A stretch of 64,000 bases of DNA from Betaproteobacteria bacterium (GTDB lineage Bacteria > Pseudomonadota > Gammaproteobacteria > Burkholderiales > Rhodocyclaceae): the NCBI GenBank assembly GCA_016868295.1, contig VGHJ01000007.1:20427-84426 (forward strand), in the 5' to 3' direction. The stretch's first letter is position 1, and each line of letters begins with the position of its first letter. Under the pieces are notes generated by a model. The model was not told the origin of the DNA. It saw only the letters and a list, made by a program, of their open reading frames with translations, and made no database searches. Made by a program: the position numbers and the translations under genes. This document shows positions 25,214 through 33,620 of the stretch, in pieces.

Positions 25214-25636
25214 ATGACCCGCACGTTTCTGAAAACCGTTCTATGCGCCGCCGCGCTGGCGTTCGCCCCGCTCGCCCCGGCCGCCGACATCGCCATCGAG
25301 CAAGGCAAGGAAAAGGGCAGCATCACCGTCGCCTCCTTCGAGCGCATCCTCAAGGAAAATCCCTCGCAGATCGTCGTCATCGACGTGCGCGACGAGAAGG
25401 AAGTGAAGAAGGGCACCTTCCCCGGCGCCCTCAACATCCCGGTCGGCGACATCGAGAAGAAGCTCGGCGAACTGCCGAAGGACAAGCCGATCGTGTTCAC
25501 CTGCTCGACCGGCGCCCGCTCCGGCGAGGCCTACGACACCGTCAAGATGCTCGGCGGCAGCAGCGGCATCACCGCCTACTTCCTCGACGCCGACGTGACC
25601 TTCGCCGACGGCAAGTACAGCATCAAGCCGCGCTGA
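25214..25636 (+). CDS. Exported single-domain rhodanese
   Basis: A 140-residue protein with a signal peptide (FLKTVLCAAALAFAPLAPA) and one rhodanese domain. The VIDVRDEKEVKKGTFPGALNIP motif and the active-site loop FTCSTGARSGEA with a catalytic Cys are intact. The start ATG at 25214 follows ggagatcgg. Likely a periplasmic sulfurtransferase working with the two-domain lipoprotein upstream. Confidence 0.88.
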   Translation: MTRTFLKTVLCAAALAFAPLAPAADIAIEQGKEKGSITVASFERILKENPSQIVVIDVRDEKEVKKGTFPGALNIPVGDIEKKLGELPKDKPIVFTCSTGARSGEAYDTVKMLGGSSGITAYFLDADVTFADGKYSIKPR

Positions 25637-25677
25637 GCGGCCGTCTTCCCTTCCTCCTCCGACCGCCGGCGCCGGCA

Positions 25678-25701
25678 GAAGTCAGCGCCGGCGGCACGGC
25701 G
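25678..25701 (+). repeat. Dispersed motif copy, diverged (intergenic)
   Basis: AGAAGTCAGCG-CCGGCGGC-ACGGCG between the rhodanese gene and the carbonic anhydrase-like gene. Tail perfect, core with two changes. Confidence 0.5.
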
Positions 25702-25784
25702 GCGGATACCCGTCAGCCGTCGTGACGGTCGGATCAACCCGTGGTACTGTCGGACACCATTCGAATCGAAGATCCCCGCCGGCC

Positions 25785-26867
25785 ATGACCATACACGGCA
25801 AACCGATCCAGGAACGCATCGACTGGCTGTTCGACCTCGCCGACCGCCACGGCGCCGACTACCGCAACCCGGAGGCCTGGCTGGCGCGCGAGCGCTACCT
25901 CGCCGAGCACCCGACCGCCATCGCCGTGCTCAAGTGCATGGACGGGCGCGTGAACATCCCGGTGGTCACCAACACGCCGGTCGGCATCCTGATGCCCTTC
26001 CGCAACCTCGGCGGCATGTTCGACCTCGGCTGGCCGCACCTCGGCGAGGTGCTCGCCAGCTTTGTTTCGCGAATGGTGCATACCGGCCGCCGCGTGCTGT
26101 TCCTCATCACCTACCATTTCTCGAAGGGCGACCCGCAGCGCGGCTGCGCCGGCTTCCGCTACGACACGGAGGCCGCCATCGCCCACACCCTGCAGATCCG
26201 CCGCCAGGTCGAGCACATCTTCGGCGCCGCCCACGGCACCGTGTACCCGCTCGTCTGCGGACTCGAGACCGACGAGGACGCGCTGATCGTGCACGGCAGC
26301 GACGGCCGCCGGCTCGACCTGTCGACGCTGGACGCCGGGGGCCGCGCGGCGCTGGAGGGCGAACTCGCCGCGCTGCTGCCCGACATGCCGGCGCAGATGC
26401 GCGCCGACCTGCTGCCCCTGCTGCAGGGCAACCTCGTGCGCATCGACACGGTGCGCGCCCAGATCGCGCGGCGCGAGCGCGCGCTCGACATCGAGCACCG
26501 CGAGTGGATGATCTGCCTCGGCCGCGGCTTCGATTTCCTGCACACGCCCAACGTCGCGCTGATCATCGGCCCCTACAGCCCCAATCTCGACGAGCCGATC
26601 CGCATGGCCGCCGGCATCATCGAGGCGAACATGCGGGCCGGCCGCGTGCCCGACGACGGCTTTCTGCTGCTCGCCTCGGTGCCCTACGACGAGATCGGCG
26701 TCGACCGCGCCCGCGCCGAGCTGAAGAGCCGCTTCCTCTCGCGCTTCGCCGCCGAGGTCGTCGGCCGTGAATATCCCGCCCTTGCCGGGCGGATGTTCGC
26801 GCGCACCGCGGTGCTCGACTGGCGCTCGCGCCGGCTCGAGCGGCTCACCGACGACGAATCGCACTGA
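25785..26867 (+). CDS. CsoSCA-like carbonic anhydrase domain protein
   Basis: A 360-residue protein resembling the catalytic part of the carboxysome shell carbonic anhydrase CsoSCA, a divergent beta-class enzyme that interconverts CO2 and bicarbonate. The candidate zinc ligands are Cys in LKCMDGRVN (CxDxR dyad) and the pair His/Cys in TYHFSKGDPQRGCAG, with the His-Cys spacing typical of CsoSCA rather than ordinary beta-enzymes. No carboxysome genes are present nearby. It is directly followed by two SulP carriers, some of which move bicarbonate, so it may supply or use bicarbonate. The start at 25785 (MTIHGKP) avoids an unsupported extension. Family assignment rests on motifs only. Confidence 0.72.
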   Translation: MTIHGKPIQERIDWLFDLADRHGADYRNPEAWLARERYLAEHPTAIAVLKCMDGRVNIPVVTNTPVGILMPFRNLGGMFDLGWPHLGEVLASFVSRMVHTGRRVLFLITYHFSKGDPQRGCAGFRYDTEAAIAHTLQIRRQVEHIFGAAHGTVYPLVCGLETDEDALIVHGSDGRRLDLSTLDAGGRAALEGELAALLPDMPAQMRADLLPLLQGNLVRIDTVRAQIARRERALDIEHREWMICLGRGFDFLHTPNVALIIGPYSPNLDEPIRMAAGIIEANMRAGRVPDDGFLLLASVPYDEIGVDRARAELKSRFLSRFAAEVVGREYPALAGRMFARTAVLDWRSRRLERLTDDESH

Positions 26868-26882
26868 CCAGGGAAAAACCGC

Positions 26883-28619
26883 ATGCGCCTAACTGCCCTC
26901 AAGCTGTCCGGTCTGATCCACGGTTTGCGCTTCGACAACCTGCGCGGCGACCTCTTCGGCGGCATCACGGCGGCTGTGGTGGCGCTGCCGCTGTCGCTGG
27001 CCTTCGGCGTCGCCTCCGGCGCCGGGCCGGTGGCGGGCCTCTACGGCGCCATCTGCGTCGGCTTCTTCGCGGCGCTGTTCGGCGGCACGCCGGCGCAGGT
27101 CTCGGGCCCCACCGGACCGATGACGGTCGTCATGGCCGCCATCTTCATGCAATACACGTCGCTCTTCCCGGACGACCCCGGCAAGGGGGCGGTGCTCGCC
27201 TTCACGGTGGTGATGCTGGGCGGCGGCTTCCAGATCCTCTTCGGCCTGCTCAGGCTGGGCAAGTACATCAACCTCGTGCCGGCGCCGGTGATCTCCGGCT
27301 TCATGACCGGCATCGGCGTCATCATCATCCTGCTTCAGCTGGCGCCGCTGCTCGGCCAGCCCGTCGCCGCCGGCCCCCTGGAGGCGTCGCGCGCCCTGCC
27401 GCAGGTCTTCGCCAACGTCGTGCCCGGCGCCGCCCTCCTCGGCGGCTTCACGCTGCTGCTGGTCTACCTCTGGCCGAAGCGGCTGAACCGCATCCTGCCG
27501 GCGCCGCTGCTGGCGCTGCTGGCGGGCAGCCTCGGCCTCTATGTGGTTTCCGGCGGCGTCATCGTCTCGCGCGAAGTCGACGGCAGGACACTCCACTTCC
27601 TCGGCCAGGCCAGCATCCTCGGCGACATCCCCGGCGGCCTGCCGTCGGTCGTCTTTCCCGACATCGACCTGGCGCTGGCCGCCGACATGATCAAATCGGC
27701 CCTGATGCTGGCCGTGCTGGGTTCCATCGATTCCCTGCTCACCTCGCTGGTGGCCGACAACATCACGCGCACCTACCACGAGTCCGACCGCGAGCTGGTT
27801 GGCCAGGGCATCGGCAACGCCGTTTCCGGCCTGTTCGGCGGCCTGCCCGGCGCCGGCGCCACCATGCGCACCGTGGTGAACGTGCGCGCGGGCGGGCTGA
27901 CGCCGATCTCCGGCATGACGCACGCCGTCGGCCTGCTGGCCGTGGCCCTCGGCGCGGGCGCGCTCGCCAGGTATGTCCCCCACGCCGTGCTGGCCGGCAT
28001 TCTCGTCAAGGTCGGCACCGACATCATCGACTGGGACTACCTGAAGCGCATGCGCCTCATCTCGATCGCCGGATCGGCGATGATGCTGACGGTGTTCTTC
28101 CTCACCGTTTTCGTGGACCTGATCACCGCCGTGGCGGTGGGCATGATCATGGCCAGCCTGGTGCTCATGAAACGCATCACCGACATGCAGCTGGCCAGCA
28201 TCACCGCCATCACCGAGCCGCACGAGGAGGCGCCCCTTTCCCCCGAGGAGCGGGAGCTGCTGGCCGCGGCGGGCGGCCGGGTCCTGCTCTACCACATGGG
28301 TGGGCCGATGAGCTTCGGCGCCGCCAAGGACATGGTGCGGCGGCTGGCCGCCTTCGACCAGTACGATGCCCTCGTGCTCGACCTCTCGGACGTGCCCAGC
28401 ATCGACTACACCACCACGCGCAGCATCGAGGACATGATCCAGCGCGCCCAGGGCAGCGGGCGCGCGGTCTTCCTCACCGGCGAGCCGCCGCAGGTCATGG
28501 ACATGCTGGAGAAGCACGGCGTGCTCGCGCAACTGGCCGAGGGCGGCCACCTGCCCACCCGCCGCGAGGGGCTGGCCGCTGCGGTGCGCGGCCTGGCGCC
28601 GGTGCGCCAACAAACATAG
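26883..28619 (+). CDS. SulP family anion transporter with STAS domain
   Basis: A 578-residue SLC26/SulP carrier. The N-terminal signature (GGITAAVVALPLSLAFGVASGAGPVAGLYGA) and the mid-protein NAVSGLFGGLPGAGATMRTVVN are typical. A C-terminal STAS domain begins near residue 460 (LLYHMGGPMSFGAAKD) and contains LDLSDVPSIDYT. Substrates in the family include sulfate and bicarbonate. The gene follows the carbonic anhydrase-like gene by 15 bases, which favours bicarbonate but does not prove it. Confidence 0.9.
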   Translation: MRLTALKLSGLIHGLRFDNLRGDLFGGITAAVVALPLSLAFGVASGAGPVAGLYGAICVGFFAALFGGTPAQVSGPTGPMTVVMAAIFMQYTSLFPDDPGKGAVLAFTVVMLGGGFQILFGLLRLGKYINLVPAPVISGFMTGIGVIIILLQLAPLLGQPVAAGPLEASRALPQVFANVVPGAALLGGFTLLLVYLWPKRLNRILPAPLLALLAGSLGLYVVSGGVIVSREVDGRTLHFLGQASILGDIPGGLPSVVFPDIDLALAADMIKSALMLAVLGSIDSLLTSLVADNITRTYHESDRELVGQGIGNAVSGLFGGLPGAGATMRTVVNVRAGGLTPISGMTHAVGLLAVALGAGALARYVPHAVLAGILVKVGTDIIDWDYLKRMRLISIAGSAMMLTVFFLTVFVDLITAVAVGMIMASLVLMKRITDMQLASITAITEPHEEAPLSPEERELLAAAGGRVLLYHMGGPMSFGAAKDMVRRLAAFDQYDALVLDLSDVPSIDYTTTRSIEDMIQRAQGSGRAVFLTGEPPQVMDMLEKHGVLAQLAEGGHLPTRREGLAAAVRGLAPVRQQT

Positions 28620-28728
28620 ACCTCCGTAATGCGCGCATAACCCCGTTCTACCCAGCGACGAGACGGCCGGGGATAGAATTACGCTTTGCTCGTGCACGGC
28701 GCGAGCCGCGTCGCTCCCGAAACGATCC

Positions 28729-30867
28729 ATGTTCGCCAACAAGCTGCTGCTGCGCCTGTTCCCCTTCCTGGCCTGGTTCCCGGTCAATGCCGTCATCCTG
28801 CGCGGCGACCTGATCGCCGGCATCACCGGCGCGCTGGTGCTGGTGCCCAAGGCGATGGCCTACGCGCAGCTCTCCGGACTGCCGGTTTATTACGGCCTCT
28901 ACGTGGCCCTGGTGCCGGCCTTCCTCGGCGCCCTGTGGGGCTCCTCGCGCCAGCTCGCCACCGGGCCGGTGGCCATCGTCTCGCTGATGACCGCCGCCGC
29001 CATCACGCCCTTCGCGGTGCCCTTCAGCGAGGAATTCATCGGCCTCGCCCTGCTGCTCGCCCTGATGGTGGGCATCATCCAGTTCGGCCTCGGCGTGCTC
29101 AAGCTCGGCACCATCGTCAATTTCGTCTCGCATCCGGTGATCCTCGGCTTCATGAACGCCGCGGCCATCATCATCGCGCTCTCCCAGCTCGACATGCTGC
29201 TCGGCATCCCGAAGGGCCGCTCGGATTCCTTCCTCAAGGACATCTGGGAGATGCTGGCCTACCTGCCGCTGACCCACCTGCCGACGCTGGCGATGTCCGT
29301 CTTCGCCCTCGCCCTGATGCTCGGCCTGAAGAAGATCGAGCCGCTCGCCAAGCCGAGCGTCCTCATCGCCGTGGTCATCACCGCCCTGGTCAGCTATGCC
29401 GTCGGCTTCGAGCACAAGACCAGGGGCGCGCCGGAGGAGATCGCCGATGCCGACGTCCAGGCGCTGGCCGCCGCCTACGTCCAGACCGATGCGCAGATCG
29501 ACCTGCTCAACAAGGCGATCACGGCGAAATCGGTGCAGTTGCGCCAGGCCGAGAAGGCGCACGCCGAGCAATCCACCGTCAACCTCGACCACCAGATCGA
29601 CCTGATGCGCATCGAACTGGCGGGCGCCGAGAGACAGAACGGCGAGCGCATGAAGCAGTTGCGCCGGGTCCATTTCGAGCGCGCCCGGGCCCCCGAGAAC
29701 GAGTCCGCGCCGCTCTACATAGCCGGCCAGGTGCCGGCCGGCGTCGAGAGCGACGGCCGCCAGTGGCACATCAAGAAGATCGAGAAGGGCAGCATGGCGC
29801 TGATGGGCGGCGGCGACGTCGTCGGCAAGATCCCCTCCGGGCTGCCCTCCTTCCGCCTGCCCGCGCTCAACCTCGACGCCATCCTCGCCCTGCTCTCGGC
29901 CGCTCTGATCGTCGCGCTGGTGGCCTTCATGGAGTCCATCTCGATGGCCAAGGCGATGGCGGCCAAGACCAAGGACAAGATCGACCCGAACCAGGAGCTC
30001 ATCGGCCAGGGCCTCGCCAACATCGGCGGCGCCTTCTTCCAGTCCTACCCGGCCTGCGGCTCCTTCACCGGCTCGGCCATCAACCTGCAGGCGGGAGCGA
30101 AGACCGGCTTCGCCATGGTCTTCAACGGCCTCTTCGTCGGCGTCACGCTGCTGTTCCTGACGCCCTGGCTCTACCACCTGCCGAAGGCGGTGCTGGCGGT
30201 GATCATCCTGCTTGCCGTCACCAGCCTGATCACGCCGGGCGCGCTCAGGCACACCTGGAAGGCGAGCCGCGCCGACGGCATCGTCGCCCTCGTCACCTTC
30301 GTCGCCACCTTGCTCGCCGCGCCCCACCTCGACAAGGGCATCATGATCGGCGCCGTGCTCGCCATCGTGCTGCACCTCTACGGCACCATGAAGCCGCGCG
30401 TGGCCATCCTCGGCCGCATGGCCGACGGCACGCTGCGCGACGCCAGGGTCAACAGCCTGCCCGCCTCGAAGGTGGTCACCGCCGTGCGCTTCGACGGCCG
30501 CCTCTACTTCGCCAACGTCTCCTACTTCGAGGACGCCGTGCTCAACGCCGTGGCGGAGAACCCGGATGCGCCCTACGTGCTGATCGTCGGCGACGGCATC
30601 AACGACCTCGACGCCTCCGGCGAGGAGGTGATCCACCACCTGGTCGAGCGCCTCAACGAAAACGGCATCGTCGTGCTGTTCTCCGGCCTGAAGAAGCAGG
30701 TCATCGACGTCATGCAGGCCACCGGCCTGTGGGACAAGATCGGCGAGAAACGCTTCTTTCCCACCGCCGAGCAGGCGCTCACGCGCATCTACGAGCGCAG
30801 CGAATACGCCGGCGAAGACGACCCGCTCAAGCCGCCGCCGCGAGGCGCCACGCTCCTGCACGACTGA
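28729..30867 (+). CDS. SulP family anion transporter with large central insertion
   Basis: A 712-residue SulP carrier, longer than usual because of an inserted hydrophilic, helical segment at about residues 227-370 (AQIDLLNKAITAKSVQLRQ). The carrier core is normal on both sides: GITGALVLVPKAMAYAQLSG at the start, ANIGGAFFQSYPACGSFTGSA later. A STAS domain lies near the C-terminus (FDGRLYFANVSYFEDAV). The second SulP gene in a row, it is followed by a CBS-domain gene and a DASS carrier. Substrate unknown; sulfate or bicarbonate plausible. Confidence 0.88.
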   Translation: MFANKLLLRLFPFLAWFPVNAVILRGDLIAGITGALVLVPKAMAYAQLSGLPVYYGLYVALVPAFLGALWGSSRQLATGPVAIVSLMTAAAITPFAVPFSEEFIGLALLLALMVGIIQFGLGVLKLGTIVNFVSHPVILGFMNAAAIIIALSQLDMLLGIPKGRSDSFLKDIWEMLAYLPLTHLPTLAMSVFALALMLGLKKIEPLAKPSVLIAVVITALVSYAVGFEHKTRGAPEEIADADVQALAAAYVQTDAQIDLLNKAITAKSVQLRQAEKAHAEQSTVNLDHQIDLMRIELAGAERQNGERMKQLRRVHFERARAPENESAPLYIAGQVPAGVESDGRQWHIKKIEKGSMALMGGGDVVGKIPSGLPSFRLPALNLDAILALLSAALIVALVAFMESISMAKAMAAKTKDKIDPNQELIGQGLANIGGAFFQSYPACGSFTGSAINLQAGAKTGFAMVFNGLFVGVTLLFLTPWLYHLPKAVLAVIILLAVTSLITPGALRHTWKASRADGIVALVTFVATLLAAPHLDKGIMIGAVLAIVLHLYGTMKPRVAILGRMADGTLRDARVNSLPASKVVTAVRFDGRLYFANVSYFEDAVLNAVAENPDAPYVLIVGDGINDLDASGEEVIHHLVERLNENGIVVLFSGLKKQVIDVMQATGLWDKIGEKRFFPTAEQALTRIYERSEYAGEDDPLKPPPRGATLLHD

Positions 30868-30889
30868 CCTTTCCATCGAGGAGATCTCC

Positions 30890-31414
30890 ATGTCCCTTTC
30901 CGGAACCGCGCGCGACCTCATGACGCCGCTTGCCAGCTTTCCGCACGTCCATGTCGACCAGACGCTGCGCGACGTCTTCGCGATGCTGAAGGAGAAATAC
31001 GCCGCCGCCGAGCAGTTCCGCAGCGTGCTGGTGCTCAACCGCACCGGCCAGCCCGTCGGCCGCATCACGCTGCACCAGCTGCTGCGCGCGCTGCTGCCCG
31101 ACTACCTCGCGGCCCACCCCACGCACTACGAAGGCGCAAGCGCCGACCTCGCCTCGCTCGCGCTGCTGTGGCAGGAGGACAGCGACGAAAGCTGCCGCAG
31201 GGCCGCGGCGCAGCGTGTCGGCGACCACATGCTGCCGGTCGCCGCGCCGCTGGCGCCCGACGACCCGCTGACACTGGCGCTCTACCGCATCGCGGTTGCC
31301 GATTTCAACCTCGTGCCGGTCGCCGAGGCAGGCCGCGTCATCGGCGTCGTGCGCATCGTCGACCTGCTGACCGAGGTCGCCAACGCCGTGCTCGACGAAG
31401 GGATCGCCCGATGA
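30890..31414 (+). CDS. CBS-domain protein
   Basis: A 174-residue cytoplasmic protein with a pair of CBS-type segments, the first at about 9-70 (ARDLMTPLASFPHVHVDQTLRDVFAML, then VLNRTGQPVGRITLHQ) and the second at about 105-165 (DHMLPVAAPLAPDDPLTLAL with VAEAGRVIGVVRIVDLL). Such pairs bind adenine nucleotides. It has a good ribosome binding site (aggagatctcc) and overlaps the DASS gene by ATGA, so it may gate that carrier or the SulP carriers. Confidence 0.82.
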   Translation: MSLSGTARDLMTPLASFPHVHVDQTLRDVFAMLKEKYAAAEQFRSVLVLNRTGQPVGRITLHQLLRALLPDYLAAHPTHYEGASADLASLALLWQEDSDESCRRAAAQRVGDHMLPVAAPLAPDDPLTLALYRIAVADFNLVPVAEAGRVIGVVRIVDLLTEVANAVLDEGIAR

Positions 31415-32898
31415 GCAACGAGACCGCAGGCGACGCCGCCCTCGCCACCGCCGCCGCACCGTTCGACTGGAAGCGCTGGACCGCACTCGTCGGCGGCTTC
31501 GCGATCTTCCTGCTCGTTTATTTCTCGCCGCCCTGGGGCGTCGCCATCGACCCTTCCGGCAAGGAATTCGTCCTTTCGCCGCAAGGCAAGGCCGCCATCG
31601 GCCTGTTCCTCATGGCCGGCATCTGGTGGGTGTTCGAGGTGATCCCGATCGGGGTGACCGCCATCGCCATCGGCGTGTTCCAGGCGCTGTTCCTGATCCG
31701 GCCGGCCAAGGAGGCCTTCCGCGACTTCATGGATCCGTCGGTGATGTTCATCTTCGGCTCGCTGGTGATCGGCATGGCCTTCACCAAGACGGGCCTGACG
31801 AAGCGCATCGCCTACAAGATGCTGGCCGTCGTCGGCGAGAACACGCGGACCATCCTGCTCGGCAGCATGGTCGTCACCGCGCTGCTCGCCCACGTCATGG
31901 CCCATACGGCGGCGGCGGCCACCGTGTTCCCGGTGCTGCTCGCCATCCTCGCCCTCTACAAGGAAGGCGACGGCCCGTCGCGCTTCGGCAAGAGCCTGTT
32001 CATGGGCATGGCCTGGGCCGCCGGCGCCGGCAGCGTGATCACCCTGCTCGGTTCGGCGCGCGCGCCCGCCGCCGCCTCCATGTTCACCGAATTCACCGGC
32101 CGGCAGGTCGATTTCTTCGACTTCCCCCTCTATCTGGGCCTCATCGGCTGGGGCATGGTGTTCCTCATCTGGCTCTACCTCTCCGTCGTCTTCAAGCCCT
32201 CGAAGGCGACGATTCCCGGCCTGCGCCAGAAGGTGGGCAAGCTCTCCGCCGCGCTCGGCCCGATGTCGGGCAAGGAGAAGTTCGTCCTCGCCTGCGTGGC
32301 GCTGGTCATCCTGCTGATGGCCCTGCAGTCCGCGGTTCCGGCGCTGAAGGGCGTTGACCGGGCGGCGCTGATGCTCACTTCGACGCTGCTGTTCTTCATT
32401 TTCGGCGTGCTGACGGTGAAGGATCTCGAGGAGATGCCCTGGAACATCGTGCTGCTCTTCTCCGGCGCCATGAGCATCGGCTTCTGCCTGTGGAAGACCG
32501 GAGCGGCAGAGTGGATGGCGGTGCAGTGGCTGGGGCTGCTCAAGGACGCGCACTGGTGGGTGTTCGTCATGGGCATCGCCGCCTTCGTGCTGGCGATGAC
32601 CAACTTCATCATGAACGTCGCCGCCATCGCCATCGCGCTGCCGGTGTCGCTGGTGATCGCGCGCTACCTAGGCGTGGCGCCGGACGTGATCTTCTACGCC
32701 TCGCTGGTCACCGCCGGCATGCCCTTCGTGCTGCTGATCGGCGCGGCGCCCAACGCCATCGCCTACGAGTCGAAGCAGTTCACGCCGGGCGAGTTCTTCC
32801 GGCACGGCCTGGCGATGAGCATCATCCTGCTCGTCGTGCTCGGCCTGGCCATGGTCAGCCTCTGGCCGCTGTTCGGCATGCCGGTGCTCGTCGGATAA
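31411..32898 (+). CDS. DASS/SLC13-type anion symporter
   Basis: A 495-residue membrane protein of the divalent anion:Na+ symporter family, which moves dicarboxylates, sulfate or similar anions. It has about eleven hydrophobic segments and the family motif regions MAHTAAAATVFPVLLAI and MTNFIMNVAAIAIALPVS. The start ATG overlaps the CBS gene stop; the ORF start in the track is upstream read-through. Substrate is not readable from sequence; the sulfate/bicarbonate context is suggestive. Confidence 0.85.
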   Translation: MSNETAGDAALATAAAPFDWKRWTALVGGFAIFLLVYFSPPWGVAIDPSGKEFVLSPQGKAAIGLFLMAGIWWVFEVIPIGVTAIAIGVFQALFLIRPAKEAFRDFMDPSVMFIFGSLVIGMAFTKTGLTKRIAYKMLAVVGENTRTILLGSMVVTALLAHVMAHTAAAATVFPVLLAILALYKEGDGPSRFGKSLFMGMAWAAGAGSVITLLGSARAPAAASMFTEFTGRQVDFFDFPLYLGLIGWGMVFLIWLYLSVVFKPSKATIPGLRQKVGKLSAALGPMSGKEKFVLACVALVILLMALQSAVPALKGVDRAALMLTSTLLFFIFGVLTVKDLEEMPWNIVLLFSGAMSIGFCLWKTGAAEWMAVQWLGLLKDAHWWVFVMGIAAFVLAMTNFIMNVAAIAIALPVSLVIARYLGVAPDVIFYASLVTAGMPFVLLIGAAPNAIAYESKQFTPGEFFRHGLAMSIILLVVLGLAMVSLWPLFGMPVLVG

Positions 32899-32922
32899 AA
32901 AGTCAGTCCCTGCGGCACGGCG
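32897..32922 (+). repeat. Dispersed motif copy (after DASS stop)
   Basis: AAAGTCAGTC-CCTGCGGC-ACGGCG, a full match that begins inside the TAA stop of the DASS gene. Same sequence class as the inverted pair at 59.9 kb. Confidence 0.8.
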
Positions 32923-32965
32923 GGCGATCTGGGATAATCCGGGCGATCCGCCACGGGGAATCGCC

Positions 32966-33517
32966 ATGGGACACCGCCTCTCGAAGATCTACACGCGCAC
33001 CGGCGACGCCGGCACCACCGGCCTGGCCGACGGCTCGCGCGTGTCCAAGGACTCCGCACGCATCGCCGCGCTGGGCGAGCTCGACGAACTGAACTCGGTC
33101 ATCGGCCTGCTCCTCACCGAGGAACTGCCAGACGATATCCGGCATCTCCTCACCGGCATCCAGCACGACCTGTTCGATCTCGGCGGCGAGATGGCCATCC
33201 CCGGCTCGGCGCTGTTGAACGGGAAAAGCGTCGGCGAGCTCGAGGCGGCGATCGACCGCTGGAACGCGGAACTCGAGCCGCTGAAGGAATTCCTGCTGCC
33301 CGGCGGCACGCGCGCGGCGGCGCTGGCCCACCTCGCCCGCGCGGTGTGCCGGCGCGCCGAGCGGCAACTGGTCACCGTCGCCGCCAGCGAAGACATCGGC
33401 GAAACCGGCCGGAAATACGTGAACCGCCTCTCGGACCTGCTCTTCGTGCTCGGCCGCACGCTCAACCGCCTGGCCGGGCGCGGCGACGTGCTCTGGCAGA
33501 AGGACCGGGCGCGCTGA
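32966..33517 (+). CDS. Cob(I)alamin adenosyltransferase (PduO type)
   Basis: A 183-residue enzyme that transfers the adenosyl group of ATP to cob(I)alamin, making adenosylcobalamin. The N-terminal ATP motif (YTRTGDAGTTGLADGSRV) and the C-terminal RAVCRRAERQLVTV helix are intact. It stands alone between the DASS gene and an inverted repeat. No cobalamin riboswitch was recognised upstream. Confidence 0.93.
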   Translation: MGHRLSKIYTRTGDAGTTGLADGSRVSKDSARIAALGELDELNSVIGLLLTEELPDDIRHLLTGIQHDLFDLGGEMAIPGSALLNGKSVGELEAAIDRWNAELEPLKEFLLPGGTRAAALAHLARAVCRRAERQLVTVAASEDIGETGRKYVNRLSDLLFVLGRTLNRLAGRGDVLWQKDRAR

Positions 33518-33530
33518 TTCAGTCATCCCC

Positions 33531-33604
33531 CGCGAAAGCGGGGATCCATGGCGCAAGTCGACAGGTTCCCGCTTTCCCCGGATCAAGTCCGAGGATGACG
33601 GCGG
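33531..33604. repeat. GTCATCCCCCGCGAAAGCGGGG-type inverted repeat
   Basis: Diverged member of the family at 16.8 kb, with outward arms GTCATCCCCCGCGAAAG and GGATGAC. It separates the ATR gene from convergent aroG. Confidence 0.7.
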
Positions 33605-33620
33605 GAACGACAACCTGCGC

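Noticed and set aside
25708-25732. GTCAGCCGTCGTGACGGTC as a motif copy
   Set aside because: Spacing to the ACGG part is 6 rather than 8 and the tail is changed.
32940-32965. Possible cobalamin riboswitch upstream of the ATR gene
   Set aside because: Only about 65 bases separate it from the DASS gene, too short for the riboswitch, and no B12-box was seen.
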